The notes under the pieces: model-generated
The model's input: the letters and a program-made list of their open reading frames with translations, nothing else
The model's database searches: none
Told to the model about the DNA's origin: nothing
DNA from: Parapedobacter sp042666505
Lineage (GTDB): Bacteria > Bacteroidota > Bacteroidia > Sphingobacteriales > Sphingobacteriaceae
Length of the DNA stretch: 64,000 nucleotides
Assembly: GCF_042666505.1 (NCBI RefSeq)
Contig: NZ_JBHTDN010000003.1
Span: 310,001 to 374,000, forward strand
Direction of reading: 5' to 3'
In this document: in pieces, positions 27,441-37,025 of the stretch
Layout of the letters: each line of letters begins with the position of its first letter
Numbering within the stretch: the stretch's first letter is position 1
Translations under genes and position numbers: made by a program

Positions 27441-28763
27441 ATGAACAATTGGGAGAAGTCAGCAGCGTTGCTGCAGAAGAACGAACAGTGGATACCCGGA
27501 GGGGTGGTGTCCCTCAACAGGAAATCAACTCCTAATATCTGCTTCAACACAGGTAATGGAAGCCGCGTAAGGGACATTGAGGGTAATGAATATATCGATT
27601 ATCAGGCAGGCTTTGCCGCTTCTTTTTTGGGGCACAACGATCCGGATGTAAATGCGGCCGTAGCGGACACGTTACGGGAAGGCGTGGTGCTGATGGGGGC
27701 CGGACCAACCGCCATGGAAGGCGAATTTGCGGAACTGTTCTGTGCATCCGTGCCTACCGTGGAAAGCGTGCAGATCACGACAACAGGTTCGGAAGCAACC
27801 TATCACGCTATCCGCATTGCACGTGCCGTAACCAAGCGTGATCACATCATCGTCATGCAGGGCGGCTATAATGGGTGGCACAGTGATGTGGCGTGCAACG
27901 TGATCAGCACGTTGGAGGATGTCGGTGAACGAGTAAGTCCTGGAGAGTATCCCTATGATGGATTGTCTGCAGGTGTGCCGGCCTCCCAGCGTGCGTTGGT
28001 CCATATTGTCAACTATAATGACCTTGATTCCGTGCGATACGTGCTAAAGCGCTATGCGGTGGCTTGCCTGATTCTCGAACCGATTTTGCAAAATGTAGGC
28101 ATTGTCCATCCGGAGGACGGCTATCTGGAAGGTTTACGCTCGCTAGCCGATGAGCATGGGTTTTTGTTGGTGTTTGATGAGGTGAAGACAGGATTCCGCC
28201 ATGCACTGGGTGGTTACCAATCCATTTGTAACGTACAGCCCGACCTTTCTACCTTTGGCAAAGCGGTGGCCAATGGATACCCATTGGGGGTAATCGGTGG
28301 CAAAAAGAAATACATGGACTATTTTGTCCATCCGGAGAAAAAGGAACGTGTGCTTATCGCCGGTACTTTTAATGCATTTCCGCTGACGACATCGGCGGCA
28401 ATTGCTACCTTGCGTAAACTTTCGTCGCCGCAGGCGGATGTGTATGGGCACGTTTATCGACTCGGAGAACTGATGGAGAAAGGGCTGAATGAAATATTTC
28501 AAGCGAAGGGAATCGATTTCCACGTAGCCCGGCAGGGTTCGGCCTTCTGTACCTATTTCATGGATCACGCACCCCGAGATTTCCACGACATCCTGACAAA
28601 CCACGATTTTGCTTTTGATCAGGTGTATCGGCATAAGCTCATCGAAAAAGGAATTTTTCATTTTCCGCTGCCCATTAAGCAAGGGAGCATTTCCTATGCG
28701 CATTCGGTGGAAGACATCGAGATTACCTTGGAGAAAACGAAAGAAGTAGTAACCTCATTGTAA
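27441..28763 (+). CDS. Class III aminotransferase, glutamate-1-semialdehyde aminomutase-like
   Basis: This is a 440-residue PLP enzyme of fold type I. The PLP lysine is K274 in LSTFGKAVANGYPLG, preceded by the cofactor-binding LLVFDEVKTGFR. The N-terminal NRKSTPNICFNTGNGSRVRD and the helix TGSEATYHAIRIARA are those of the GSA-aminomutase-like branch. A true HemL would usually lie elsewhere with tetrapyrrole genes, so this copy is likely a catabolic aminotransferase or aminomutase acting on an amino-sugar or keto-sugar acid. It is the first gene of the plus-strand catabolic operon; the next gene starts four bases after its stop. Confidence 0.85.
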   Translation: MNNWEKSAALLQKNEQWIPGGVVSLNRKSTPNICFNTGNGSRVRDIEGNEYIDYQAGFAASFLGHNDPDVNAAVADTLREGVVLMGAGPTAMEGEFAELFCASVPTVESVQITTTGSEATYHAIRIARAVTKRDHIIVMQGGYNGWHSDVACNVISTLEDVGERVSPGEYPYDGLSAGVPASQRALVHIVNYNDLDSVRYVLKRYAVACLILEPILQNVGIVHPEDGYLEGLRSLADEHGFLLVFDEVKTGFRHALGGYQSICNVQPDLSTFGKAVANGYPLGVIGGKKKYMDYFVHPEKKERVLIAGTFNAFPLTTSAAIATLRKLSSPQADVYGHVYRLGELMEKGLNEIFQAKGIDFHVARQGSAFCTYFMDHAPRDFHDILTNHDFAFDQVYRHKLIEKGIFHFPLPIKQGSISYAHSVEDIEITLEKTKEVVTSL

Positions 28764-28767
28764 GCAG

Positions 28768-29946
28768 ATGAAGATAACCGCAATTGAAACCCATGTCTGC
28801 CATGCACGTATGCGCAACTGGATTTTTGTGAAGATTTTAACGGACCAGCCCGGACTGTGGGGTTGGGGTGAGGCCACGTTGGAGTGGCATACCGAAAGCG
28901 TCGTCGGCGCTGTCAAAGACATCTCTCAATTACTGGTGGGGGAAGACCCACGGCGTATTGAGTATTTATGGCAGATGATGTACCGGCAGCATTTTTGGCA
29001 TGGCAATGGAATTGTACGGGGCACGGCCATTAGCGGGATTGACATCGCACTTTGGGATATACTTGGGAAAATCCACGGCGTTCCCTGCCATGAACTCTGG
29101 GGTGGCCGTGTACGTGATTATATCCGTCTATACTGCCACTTGGGTGGCGGAAAGATGGAAGATTTTTACGAGACGGACCCGAGTGATGCCCGGCGGTTCG
29201 GCGAACTGGCGCAGCAGGCCGTGGAAGACGGGTTTACAGCATTCAAATCGATGGCAGTGCCAGAGACCATGCCGTTGGAAGGCCTTCAGCCCATTAAGTA
29301 CGCAGAAGCATGTGTGCGGGCAATGCGGGAGGCGGTTGGCGACGAAATCGATATTATGGTCGACTGCCATGCTCGCCCCAGTCCGCGCATGGGGATGTTG
29401 TTTGCAAAGGCGCTGGAGCCGTACGGCTTGTATTTCTTCGAGGAACCCTGCTGGCCGGAAAGCATGGAAGATATCGCGTTAATTCAGCGCGCCGTCCAGA
29501 CACCGATCGCCTCGGGCGAACGTTTGGTTGGGGTGTGGGCATTCCGGGAACTACTCGAAAAACGGGCGGTGAGTGTCATCCAACCAGATATTACGCACTG
29601 CGGTGGCCTGACGGAGGCGCGGCGCATCGGCGCGTTGGCCGAAGCTTACCGCGTGGCGATGGCACCGCACAATCCACAAGGGCCGGTAAGCACCGCTGCC
29701 TCCATTGAACTGGGATTTGCAACCCCTGCCTATATAATCTGCGAAAGCGTGCATAACGATGTGCCTTGGCGACAGGATGTGGTCTCCGAAGGTTTTTCCG
29801 TGCAGCGAACGGGACGTATTGTGCTACCAAATGCCCGTCCGGGGTTGGGTATCGAAATCAATGAAGCGGAAGTAAAGAAACATCCCTTCCAGCAAGAGGT
29901 TCTTCAGCGTACCTTCTATAAAGACGGTAGTGTTGGGGATTGGTAA
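28768..29946 (+). CDS. Enolase-superfamily sugar-acid dehydratase, D-galactonate dehydratase (GalD) type
   Basis: This is a 392-residue member of the mandelate racemase/enolase superfamily. Metal ligands D199, E225 and E251 and the two histidines H201 (VDCHARP) and H301 (APHNPQGP) occur with exactly the spacing known for E. coli GalD (D183, H185, E209, E235, H285). Such enzymes remove water from an aldonate to give a 2-keto-3-deoxy acid. The operon also has an SDR, a DapA-type aldolase and a lactonase next door, which fits an oxidative route. The actual sugar acid may not be galactonate: sequence around the substrate pocket differs (DCHARPSPRM for DFHGRVHRP). Confidence 0.85.
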   Translation: MKITAIETHVCHARMRNWIFVKILTDQPGLWGWGEATLEWHTESVVGAVKDISQLLVGEDPRRIEYLWQMMYRQHFWHGNGIVRGTAISGIDIALWDILGKIHGVPCHELWGGRVRDYIRLYCHLGGGKMEDFYETDPSDARRFGELAQQAVEDGFTAFKSMAVPETMPLEGLQPIKYAEACVRAMREAVGDEIDIMVDCHARPSPRMGMLFAKALEPYGLYFFEEPCWPESMEDIALIQRAVQTPIASGERLVGVWAFRELLEKRAVSVIQPDITHCGGLTEARRIGALAEAYRVAMAPHNPQGPVSTAASIELGFATPAYIICESVHNDVPWRQDVVSEGFSVQRTGRIVLPNARPGLGIEINEAEVKKHPFQQEVLQRTFYKDGSVGDW

Positions 29947-29972
29947 GTTAATGTCAATAAAATAGAAACAAC

Positions 29973-30746
29973 ATGTCGGTAGACCAACGTTTTGAAGGAA
30001 AGGCCGTTTTGATCAGCGGCGGGTTGGGCGATATTGCACAAGCCATCGCATTGGCTTTCGGGAAAGCTGGTGCGCGTATCGCCCTTTCGGATTTTGCTCC
30101 GTTGGACGAAGCGGAAAATCATTTAGCTGCGTTGCGAAAGCAGCAGGTGGAGGTACATTATACAGTCGTAGACGTGCGTGACTCTAATGCGGTCTCGAGA
30201 TGGGTGGCTGACGTGGCCGGCTTATGGGGTGAAATTTCGATTGCCGTTGCCAACGCGGCAACCGTCACGATGAAACCCTTTAGGGAATTGTCTGCTGCCG
30301 AATGGTCGCGGGAGATGGAGGTGAATCTGAACGGTTCTTTTTTTCTGGCAAATGCAGCCTGCAGGCATTTTGTGGATCATCAAGTGCAAGGAAATATTAT
30401 TTTCCTGGGTAGTTGGGCGGCGCATGCCGTTCATGCGGCATTGCCTGCCTATGGGGTTTCCAAGGCAGCTGTACGCATGCTTTGCCAATCGATGGCCCTG
30501 GAATATGCCCCGTATGGCGTTCGGGTTAATGAGGTGGCGCCGGGCTATGTAAACGCTGGATTAAGCCGATTGGTGTGGCAGGAGGATCCTGCCCAGGCAG
30601 AAGAAGCCCGGCTACGGGTACCCGTAAAAGCGCTGATTGAACCGGAAGAGGTGGCGCGACAGGTACTTTGGGTCTGTGACCCGGGGAATAAACATTTTAC
30701 GGGTAGTACGTTGTTGATGGACGGCGGGCTTTCGCTAAAGCGGTAA
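29973..30746 (+). CDS. Short-chain dehydrogenase/reductase (classical SDR)
   Basis: This is a 257-residue classical SDR: N-terminal cofactor motif (ISGGLGDIAQAIA), NAA at IAVANAATV, catalytic serine in FLGSWAA, the YxxxK pair in PAYGVSKAAVR and the C-terminal GSTLLMDGGLS. It should oxidise or reduce a secondary alcohol with NAD(P), probably a sugar-acid intermediate of the same pathway. It lies 26 bases after the dehydratase gene and eleven bases before the ceramidase-like gene. Confidence 0.88.
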   Translation: MSVDQRFEGKAVLISGGLGDIAQAIALAFGKAGARIALSDFAPLDEAENHLAALRKQQVEVHYTVVDVRDSNAVSRWVADVAGLWGEISIAVANAATVTMKPFRELSAAEWSREMEVNLNGSFFLANAACRHFVDHQVQGNIIFLGSWAAHAVHAALPAYGVSKAAVRMLCQSMALEYAPYGVRVNEVAPGYVNAGLSRLVWQEDPAQAEEARLRVPVKALIEPEEVARQVLWVCDPGNKHFTGSTLLMDGGLSLKR

Positions 30747-30757
30747 GGAGGGAAGTG

Positions 30758-32122
30758 ATGGAATCATTGAAGTACAGACAAGATGGATTTACAGGAAGGT
30801 TTGCCCTCGGTGAAGCGGATATCACGCCGCCTGTTGACATCTATGCCCGAAACTGGGGTGCGGCGGCGCATGACCGAGCGGAAGGTGTGCACCGGCCGTT
30901 GATGATGCAAGCATTGGTGATTGGGGGGCAACAAGCGGACGACCTGCTGGTGTTGCTTACGGCGGATCTGGGATGGTGGAAAAACCAGTCGGACGAACGG
31001 TACATCCGTCATGCTTTGTTGAAGGACACCGGATTACAACCTCATCAATTGCTTTTTTGTTTGTCCCACACACACGCGGGTCCAAGCATTTGCCGGGATG
31101 ATGCCGATAAACCGGGTGGAGCCCATATTGCTCCCTATCTTGAAAAAATCAAGGAAATCGCGGTAACATTGATCCGAACGTGTCAGCAGCGGATGCAGCC
31201 AGCCACCCTGACCTGGGGTTACGGGACATGTGACCTCGCCACCAACCGGGATTTGCTGCAGAACGGTAGTTATTGGGTAGGGTTCAATCCCGGAAAGAAG
31301 GCAGACCCGACGGTATTGGTCGGCTGCATACGCGATGACAGCGGAAAGGTGCTGGGAACCGTGGTAAACTACGCTTGTCACCCCACCACACTAGCACACA
31401 ACAACCGGTTGTTGTCGCCCGATTATGTCGGCGCTATGCGCGAGCTTGTATCGACGGCGACGGAAGCGCCGTGCCTGTTTTTGCAGGGTGCTTCGGGCGA
31501 ACTGGCACCGCGCGAGCAATATGTAGCCGATACCAAAGTGGCCGATAGCCACGGACGGAAACTGGGATATGCCGTCCTTGCCGCGCTGGAATCTTTATTG
31601 CCGAACCATACCCGGCTCGCGCTTACCGGTTCACTTACTTCCGGAGCACCCCTGGCGATCTGGGAGTATGAACCCGAGAAAACCGAAACAGCATTGTCGG
31701 GACGCATTGTTAACATAACAGTCGATTTGAAAGCGCTGCCTCCCCTAAAAGACATCCAAGCTGAATGGGCGCACTGTCCGGACCGCGTGCTGAAGGACCG
31801 TCTTTGGCGCAAGCTGAATACGCGCCGTGCAGTAGGTGATGGACAAACCTCCACATTGGAAGTCTGGGTATGGAAATTGGGGGGAGCCTATATCGTCGCG
31901 CAGGCCAACGAGGCGTATTCAGATTTTCAGACCGCCATTCGCGCTGCTTTTCCGGGACGTGCCATCGGCGTGGTCAATATAGCAAACGGATACGTAGGGT
32001 ATCTGCCACCCGCCGACGCCTATGACCGCGACCAATATGCAGTCTGGCAAACCCCTTATAAACGGGGGGCACTGGAGAAATTAATCAACGGAACCATTGA
32101 AGCGTTAACACACGAAGCATGA
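30758..32122 (+). CDS. Neutral-ceramidase-like hydrolase (N-terminal domain only), cytoplasmic
   Basis: The 454-residue product matches the zinc-dependent N-terminal domain of neutral/alkaline ceramidases: GEADITPPVDIYARNWG at the start, LSHTHAGPS with zinc-type histidines, VVNYACHPTTLAHNNRLLSPDYVG and LFLQGASGELAPRE. The C-terminal ceramidase domain and a signal peptide are absent, so lipid hydrolysis outside the cell is unlikely. In sugar-acid operons such proteins are of unknown role; an amidohydrolase or lactone/ester hydrolase is possible. A strong AAGGAGGG ribosome site supports the ATG at 30758 over the GTG one codon earlier. Its stop overlaps the next start (ATGA at 32119-32122). Confidence 0.75.
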   Translation: MESLKYRQDGFTGRFALGEADITPPVDIYARNWGAAAHDRAEGVHRPLMMQALVIGGQQADDLLVLLTADLGWWKNQSDERYIRHALLKDTGLQPHQLLFCLSHTHAGPSICRDDADKPGGAHIAPYLEKIKEIAVTLIRTCQQRMQPATLTWGYGTCDLATNRDLLQNGSYWVGFNPGKKADPTVLVGCIRDDSGKVLGTVVNYACHPTTLAHNNRLLSPDYVGAMRELVSTATEAPCLFLQGASGELAPREQYVADTKVADSHGRKLGYAVLAALESLLPNHTRLALTGSLTSGAPLAIWEYEPEKTETALSGRIVNITVDLKALPPLKDIQAEWAHCPDRVLKDRLWRKLNTRRAVGDGQTSTLEVWVWKLGGAYIVAQANEAYSDFQTAIRAAFPGRAIGVVNIANGYVGYLPPADAYDRDQYAVWQTPYKRGALEKLINGTIEALTHEA

Positions 32123-33684
32123 GCCTCTCCCCAATCGACATCGGCATCTTTGCCATCTACATCTTAGGAATTCTTGCACTGGGGCTGTATGCCGCCCGGC
32201 AGAACAACCAGACCAAGCGGGACTATTTTTTGGCAGGCGATAAATTGCCGTGGTGGATGATCGGCGGAAGCATCATTGCCGCCAACATTAGCAGCCATCA
32301 TCTGGTGGGGGCCATGGGTGCTGCCTATAGCCGTGGGTTTGTGGCAGTTACCTTAGAGTGGGCGGCAATTTTGTTGGGATTTAATGCATTGCTATGGGTG
32401 TTTTTGCCGTTCTATCTTCGAAACGGGTTTTACACGATTCCCGAGTACTTGCAGAAGCGGTTTGGCAAAGCGACGCGGGTGGTGTACGATGTACTGATTC
32501 TGTTTACGTATATCTTCGTCGAAATCGGGGCGGTTTTATTTCTCGGGGCGTTATCGCTCTATGCATTGTTCGACATTCCGATTCTGTACAGTGTATTTGT
32601 GTTGGCGGTATTGACTGGAATTTACACAATTGCCGGTGGCCTACGTGCGGTAATCTGGACAGAGATGGTACAGCTGGGTGTGCTGATTTTGGGGGGAGTT
32701 GCGCTGACCGCCGCTACGATAAATGCCGCGGGCGGGGTTCAATCCGTCGTCGACTCGGCAGCGGATTGGAAGATGATCTATCCAGCAGACGACCCGGATT
32801 TCCCATGGACCATGTATCTAGGCGGAATTGTCTGTATCAGTGTTTTTTATTGCGCTACCAACCAGTTTATTGTGCAGCGTGTATTGGCTGCAAAGAATGA
32901 GTGGCATGCGCGGATGGGCGTAATCTTTGGCGATTATCTGAAGTTTTTGATTCCGCTTATCATTACGGTGCCCGCCTTGGTAGCGCCCTTGTTTCTGCCT
33001 TCCCTGGAAAAGCCAGATTTGCTATTTGCCACATTGGTCGAAAAGCTATTGCCAACCGGCCTAGTGGGATTGGTAATGGCGGGTTTGATCTCGGCGATCA
33101 TGTCGCACATTTCGGGAGCCATCAATTCCTGTACGACCATTCTGACAGTGGACATTTACCTCGAATACATAAACAAAGAGGCAACGGATAGGCAAGCGGT
33201 CCGATTCGGACGGCTCTCAGGGGTGGCCATTATCGTTTTAGGGATTCTGTGCTCCGTGTTGCTGATCAGCTATTCGGACAAACCGGTGTTTCTATACTTA
33301 ATGAATCTATACGGCTTGTTTACGCCAGGTATTGCCACCATGTTTCTACTGGGCATTTTCTGGAAACGTACTACATCGGCAGGTGCTCTCACGGCGGGCT
33401 TTCTTACCATTCCCTTGTCTTTGGCGCTGGAATTTACTTTTCCAGAGATGCCATTTTTTAACCGTACCGGGATTGTGTTCTGGACATGCATGGTTGCTTG
33501 CTGGGGTGTGAGCCTGCTCACCAAGCCACAGCCTACCGCGCTACTCGAAGGGTTGATTTGGAACCGAGGCAGTCTGCAGCTTCCGGCCGAAGAGCGGGCT
33601 CGGTACCGTGGGTTTCGAAAGCCGTTTTACTGGTGGCTGTTGATTACAGCGGTTGTCTTGTTTTTTTATATACGCTACGCTTAA
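32119..33684 (+). CDS. Sodium:solute symporter (SSS family)
   Basis: This is a 521-residue inner-membrane protein with about fourteen hydrophobic segments. The family marks are DYFLAGDKLPWWMIGGSIIA near the N-terminus, TIPEYLQKRFG, IYTIAGGLRAVIWTEMVQ and the repeated GLISAIMSHISGAINSCTTI segment. It resembles the SglT-like branch that imports sugars or sugar acids with sodium. It is translationally coupled to the ceramidase-like gene and 12 bases from an NRAMP-like carrier gene, so it likely brings the operon substrate across the inner membrane. Confidence 0.9.
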   Translation: MSLSPIDIGIFAIYILGILALGLYAARQNNQTKRDYFLAGDKLPWWMIGGSIIAANISSHHLVGAMGAAYSRGFVAVTLEWAAILLGFNALLWVFLPFYLRNGFYTIPEYLQKRFGKATRVVYDVLILFTYIFVEIGAVLFLGALSLYALFDIPILYSVFVLAVLTGIYTIAGGLRAVIWTEMVQLGVLILGGVALTAATINAAGGVQSVVDSAADWKMIYPADDPDFPWTMYLGGIVCISVFYCATNQFIVQRVLAAKNEWHARMGVIFGDYLKFLIPLIITVPALVAPLFLPSLEKPDLLFATLVEKLLPTGLVGLVMAGLISAIMSHISGAINSCTTILTVDIYLEYINKEATDRQAVRFGRLSGVAIIVLGILCSVLLISYSDKPVFLYLMNLYGLFTPGIATMFLLGIFWKRTTSAGALTAGFLTIPLSLALEFTFPEMPFFNRTGIVFWTCMVACWGVSLLTKPQPTALLEGLIWNRGSLQLPAEERARYRGFRKPFYWWLLITAVVLFFYIRYA

Positions 33685-33696
33685 ACGAAAGATAGT

Positions 33697-34923
33697 ATGT
33701 CGGTTAACCAATCGAATCAATCCGGCGTGCTAAAGCGCTGGTTACAGGCGATCGTGCCCGGAATTATTACGGCGGCGGTGGTTTTCGGCCCAAGTAAAAT
33801 GACCATCACTTCCAAGATGGGCGCGGAATATGGTAACAGTTTGTTGTGGGTGATCGTCGTCCCGATTTTGTTCATGGCTGTGTACACGGCCATGGCAGCG
33901 CGAATCGGACGTGCGTCATCTCAATCGCTGCTTACATTAGTGCGACTTAAGTGGGGGCGCTTAGCCGCATGGATAATCGGCGGCGGCGTATTTTTGGTCA
34001 CCACTTCGTTTCAAGCGGGTAATGCGGTCGGTGCAGGGATTGCCATGGCTGAGCTTACCCATACACCCGTGGCAATATGGATTGTGTTTTTCAGCGCCGC
34101 AAGTATCGCGCTGTTATTTTTTAACGCATTTTACCGGGTGCTGGAAAAAGTGATGGTCGCCATTATCGTGTTGATGTTGATGTCATTCATTGCCACCTGT
34201 GCTGTAGTGAAGCCTCAGTTTTCATTGATCCTGGAAGGCCTTAAGCCAGCCATTCCCGTGGGATCGCTGCCGCTGATCATCGCCTTTATGGCGTCGGCAT
34301 TCTCATTGGTTGGTGCGCTCTATCAGTCGTACTTGGTACAGGAAAAGGCGAGGACACTAAAACTCGACAATCGTTCGGTAGAGGATAAGAGCTTGACGGG
34401 TATTTTGTTACTGGGAGTCATGAGCGCTTGTGTGATGGTCTGCGCGGCTTCGGTGCTGTACCCTCAGGATTTGCGGATCGAGAGTGCCGCTGATATGGGG
34501 CGTTCGCTGGAACCCTTGTTCGGAAACTTTGCAACCGGGCTTTTTTTGGTAGGGCTTTTAGGGGCGGCGGTTTCTTCATTAATTGGCAATGCGACGGTAG
34601 GCGGCACCTTGCTCAATGACGCGTTGGGCAAAGGGGCGAGGATGGACACGAAAGGGGTTAAGATATACATTGCCTTGGTCATGATTGCGGGAGCATCGAT
34701 CGCGCTGCTGTTTGGAAAGCTGCCGTTGGAACTCATCGTCTTTGCGCAGCGGGTGACAATTTTTATCGTACCGGCCATCGGTGTGGCGATTTATGCGGTA
34801 GGCAACGACCGATCCATTATGGGCGACCTGGTCAACGGCCAGTGGAGCCGTGTAATGGGATTACTGGGGCTCCTGTTGGTGTTCCTGCTGGCAATTGTCA
34901 ATTTCAGGCAGCTATTTTTCTGA
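33697..34923 (+). CDS. NRAMP-family-like carrier lacking the metal-binding residues
   Basis: This is a 408-residue membrane protein with about eleven hydrophobic segments, related to the NRAMP family (LQAIVPGIITAAVVFGPSK at the start of TM1). The DPGN metal motif of TM1 reads GPSK (residues 31-34), so aspartate and asparagine ligands are lost. The TM6 MPH motif is replaced by a serine-containing AFSLVGALYQSYLVQ, so the methionine is lost too. It therefore probably does not move Mn or Fe in the usual way. Position within a sugar-acid operon, next to an SSS symporter, suggests an organic substrate or a partner role. The fold call is good; the function is open. Confidence 0.75.
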   Translation: MSVNQSNQSGVLKRWLQAIVPGIITAAVVFGPSKMTITSKMGAEYGNSLLWVIVVPILFMAVYTAMAARIGRASSQSLLTLVRLKWGRLAAWIIGGGVFLVTTSFQAGNAVGAGIAMAELTHTPVAIWIVFFSAASIALLFFNAFYRVLEKVMVAIIVLMLMSFIATCAVVKPQFSLILEGLKPAIPVGSLPLIIAFMASAFSLVGALYQSYLVQEKARTLKLDNRSVEDKSLTGILLLGVMSACVMVCAASVLYPQDLRIESAADMGRSLEPLFGNFATGLFLVGLLGAAVSSLIGNATVGGTLLNDALGKGARMDTKGVKIYIALVMIAGASIALLFGKLPLELIVFAQRVTIFIVPAIGVAIYAVGNDRSIMGDLVNGQWSRVMGLLGLLLVFLLAIVNFRQLFF

Positions 34924-34942
34924 CTAAAGAATCATATATCAT

Positions 34943-35968
34943 ATGGAAACTGAAACGATAGAGAAGATGTATCAGCAGGCATTGGCGCCTTCTGAACGAC
35001 TGATTGCGGATATGGCCAAGCTGGACGGCGATCTCATCCTGCTTGGTGTGGCCGGAAAGATGGGGCCTGATCTGGCACGTCTGGCCCGACGGGCATGGGA
35101 CGCCGCCGGTCATCCCGATCGCAAGGTTATCGGCGTATCCCGGTTTTCCGATCCGCAGACCCGGGAAGCGCTTGAACGTGACGGCGTCCAGACCATCGCT
35201 GCCGACCTGCTGGACGATGCAGCGCTCGCGGCGCTGCCGGATGTTCCTAATGTCATCTACATGGCCGGGCATAAATTTGGCACAGCGGGAAACGAGTCGT
35301 TTACCTGGGCAATGAACACCTACCTTCCGGGCAGAGTGGCTGATCAGTACCGGAACGCTCGCATTGTCGTGTTTTCTTCAGGCAATATTTATCCGTTCCT
35401 ACCCGCTGCTTCGGGAGGAGCCTGTGAAAAAGTAGCCCCAGAACCCATTGGAGAATATGCACAATCGTGTTTGGGACGCGAACGGATTTTTGAGTATCAC
35501 GCATTGAAAAACAAGACGCCGATGGTAATTTACCGGTTGAATTATGCGAATGATGTGAGCTATGGAGTACTGGTTGAAATCGCGCGCGCTGTGCGCGAAG
35601 AGCGTCCGATCAATCTAGATATGGGGAATGTAAACGTACTGTGGCAGGCGGATGCCAACGAATACGCGCTACGTTCATTGCTACATTGCACCTATCCGCC
35701 GCGGGTCCTGAACATTACGGGGCCCGAGACTTCCTCTGTCCGTTGGTTGGCGCATGAATTCGGTGCATTGTTCGGTAAGCAGGCGATCTTTGAAGGCGAA
35801 GAACAACCGACCGCATTGTTGAATAACGCGGCAGAATCTTTCCGGTTGTTTGGGTACCCGAATGTATCCCTCAAGGAGATGATCCAACTGATTGCCGAAT
35901 GGCTGAAGGCTGATAAGCCGTTATTGAATAAACCCACGCATTTTCAGGAACGCAAAGGAAAATTTTAA
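34943..35968 (+). CDS. Extended SDR (NAD-dependent epimerase/dehydratase family), atypical active site
   Basis: This is a 341-residue protein with an N-terminal nucleotide-binding GVAGKMG motif (near residue 35), VIYMAGHKFGTAG, VVFSSGNIYPF and a later IYRLNYANDVSYG, the usual landmarks of the extended SDR family. The expected YxxxK pair appears to be YAQSC, with no lysine four positions after the tyrosine, so either the catalytic lysine is elsewhere or the chemistry differs. It sits between the NRAMP-like carrier and a DapA-type aldolase (two-base gap), so it likely acts on the same intermediate. Confidence 0.72.
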   Translation: METETIEKMYQQALAPSERLIADMAKLDGDLILLGVAGKMGPDLARLARRAWDAAGHPDRKVIGVSRFSDPQTREALERDGVQTIAADLLDDAALAALPDVPNVIYMAGHKFGTAGNESFTWAMNTYLPGRVADQYRNARIVVFSSGNIYPFLPAASGGACEKVAPEPIGEYAQSCLGRERIFEYHALKNKTPMVIYRLNYANDVSYGVLVEIARAVREERPINLDMGNVNVLWQADANEYALRSLLHCTYPPRVLNITGPETSSVRWLAHEFGALFGKQAIFEGEEQPTALLNNAAESFRLFGYPNVSLKEMIQLIAEWLKADKPLLNKPTHFQERKGKF

Positions 35969-35970
35969 AT

Positions 35971-37023
35971 ATGACGACACTTAGTAAAGAAATAACAACA
36001 TTATTGCAGGAAGGTACGGTCATTCCGGCACATCCGCTGGTTTTGACGGAAGTTAAGCAACTGGATGAATACCGGCAGCGCAGGCTTACACGCTACTACC
36101 TAAACAGCGGGGCTGGCGGTGTGGCGGTAGGCGTACATACCACGCAATTTGAAATACGGAAACCCGAATACGGTCTGTACGAGCGGGTGCTCGATTTGGC
36201 GGCCCAGGAGATTGCGGCGGCAGCATTGCAACGGCCTTTTATAAAAGTGGCAGGCATCTGCGGTCATACCATGCAGGCGGTAAGTGAAGCGGAAATTGCA
36301 GTGAAACATGGCTATCACCTAGGGCTGTTAAGTCTGGGGGGATTGAACGAATGGGACGAAGATCAGTTAATTGGCCACGTGCGCGAAGTGGCCGCCGTGA
36401 TTCCCGTGTTTGGCTTCTATCTGCAGCCGGCAGTGGGTGGAAGGATATTGAGTTACCGCTTTTGGGAGCAGTTTGCCGCCATAGAAAACGTAAGAGCAAT
36501 CAAAGTCGCCGCGTTTAACCGCTACCAGACCTTGGATGTGGTGCGCGCGGTTTGCGCGTCGGAACGAGGTGATGAAATTGCGTTGTATACTGGTAACGAT
36601 GACAACATCGTAGCAGACCTGCTGACGCCTTTTTCGTTTGAAGTAAATGGGCAGCGGAAGGAACGAAAATTTGCAGGAGGACTGTTAGGGCATTGGGCGG
36701 TGTGGACTCATGCTGCGGTATCGTTGTTCAAGGATATTCAGGACTGTCGTAACGCCGGATATGCGGGATGCGAACGTCTGCTGCAGCGGGGGGTGGAAGT
36801 GACGGATATGAATGCAGCGATCTTTGATGTTGCCCACGGATTTCATGGTTGCATTGCCGGTATCCACGAAGTATTGCGGAGACAGAGATTGATGGAGGGA
36901 ATCTGGTGCCTAGATCCCGATGAAACGCTCTCTCCTGGACAGTCGGAAGAAATTGATCGGGTAATTAAGGCATACCCGCATTTGATTGACGACGGATTTG
37001 TCCATGCATTTTTAAATGAGTAG
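35971..37023 (+). CDS. Dihydrodipicolinate synthase (DapA/NanA/KdgA)-family aldolase
   Basis: This is a 350-residue TIM-barrel aldolase of the class I DapA superfamily. The Schiff-base lysine is K178 in VRAIKVAAF; VFGFYLQPAVGG supplies the usual partner tyrosine. Related catabolic members split or dehydrate 2-keto-3-deoxy sugar acids to pyruvate and an aldehyde. Together with the GalD-type dehydratase in the same operon this gives a complete non-phosphorylative step pair. It is longer than typical DapA (about 290-300) with an extended C-terminal region. It lies two bases after the SDR gene and two before the propeller gene. Confidence 0.85.
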   Translation: MTTLSKEITTLLQEGTVIPAHPLVLTEVKQLDEYRQRRLTRYYLNSGAGGVAVGVHTTQFEIRKPEYGLYERVLDLAAQEIAAAALQRPFIKVAGICGHTMQAVSEAEIAVKHGYHLGLLSLGGLNEWDEDQLIGHVREVAAVIPVFGFYLQPAVGGRILSYRFWEQFAAIENVRAIKVAAFNRYQTLDVVRAVCASERGDEIALYTGNDDNIVADLLTPFSFEVNGQRKERKFAGGLLGHWAVWTHAAVSLFKDIQDCRNAGYAGCERLLQRGVEVTDMNAAIFDVAHGFHGCIAGIHEVLRRQRLMEGIWCLDPDETLSPGQSEEIDRVIKAYPHLIDDGFVHAFLNE

Positions 37024-37025
37024 CC

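Noticed and set aside
27441..28763. Calling the class III aminotransferase hemL
   Set aside because: The fold branch fits, but the operon is catabolic and holds no tetrapyrrole gene.
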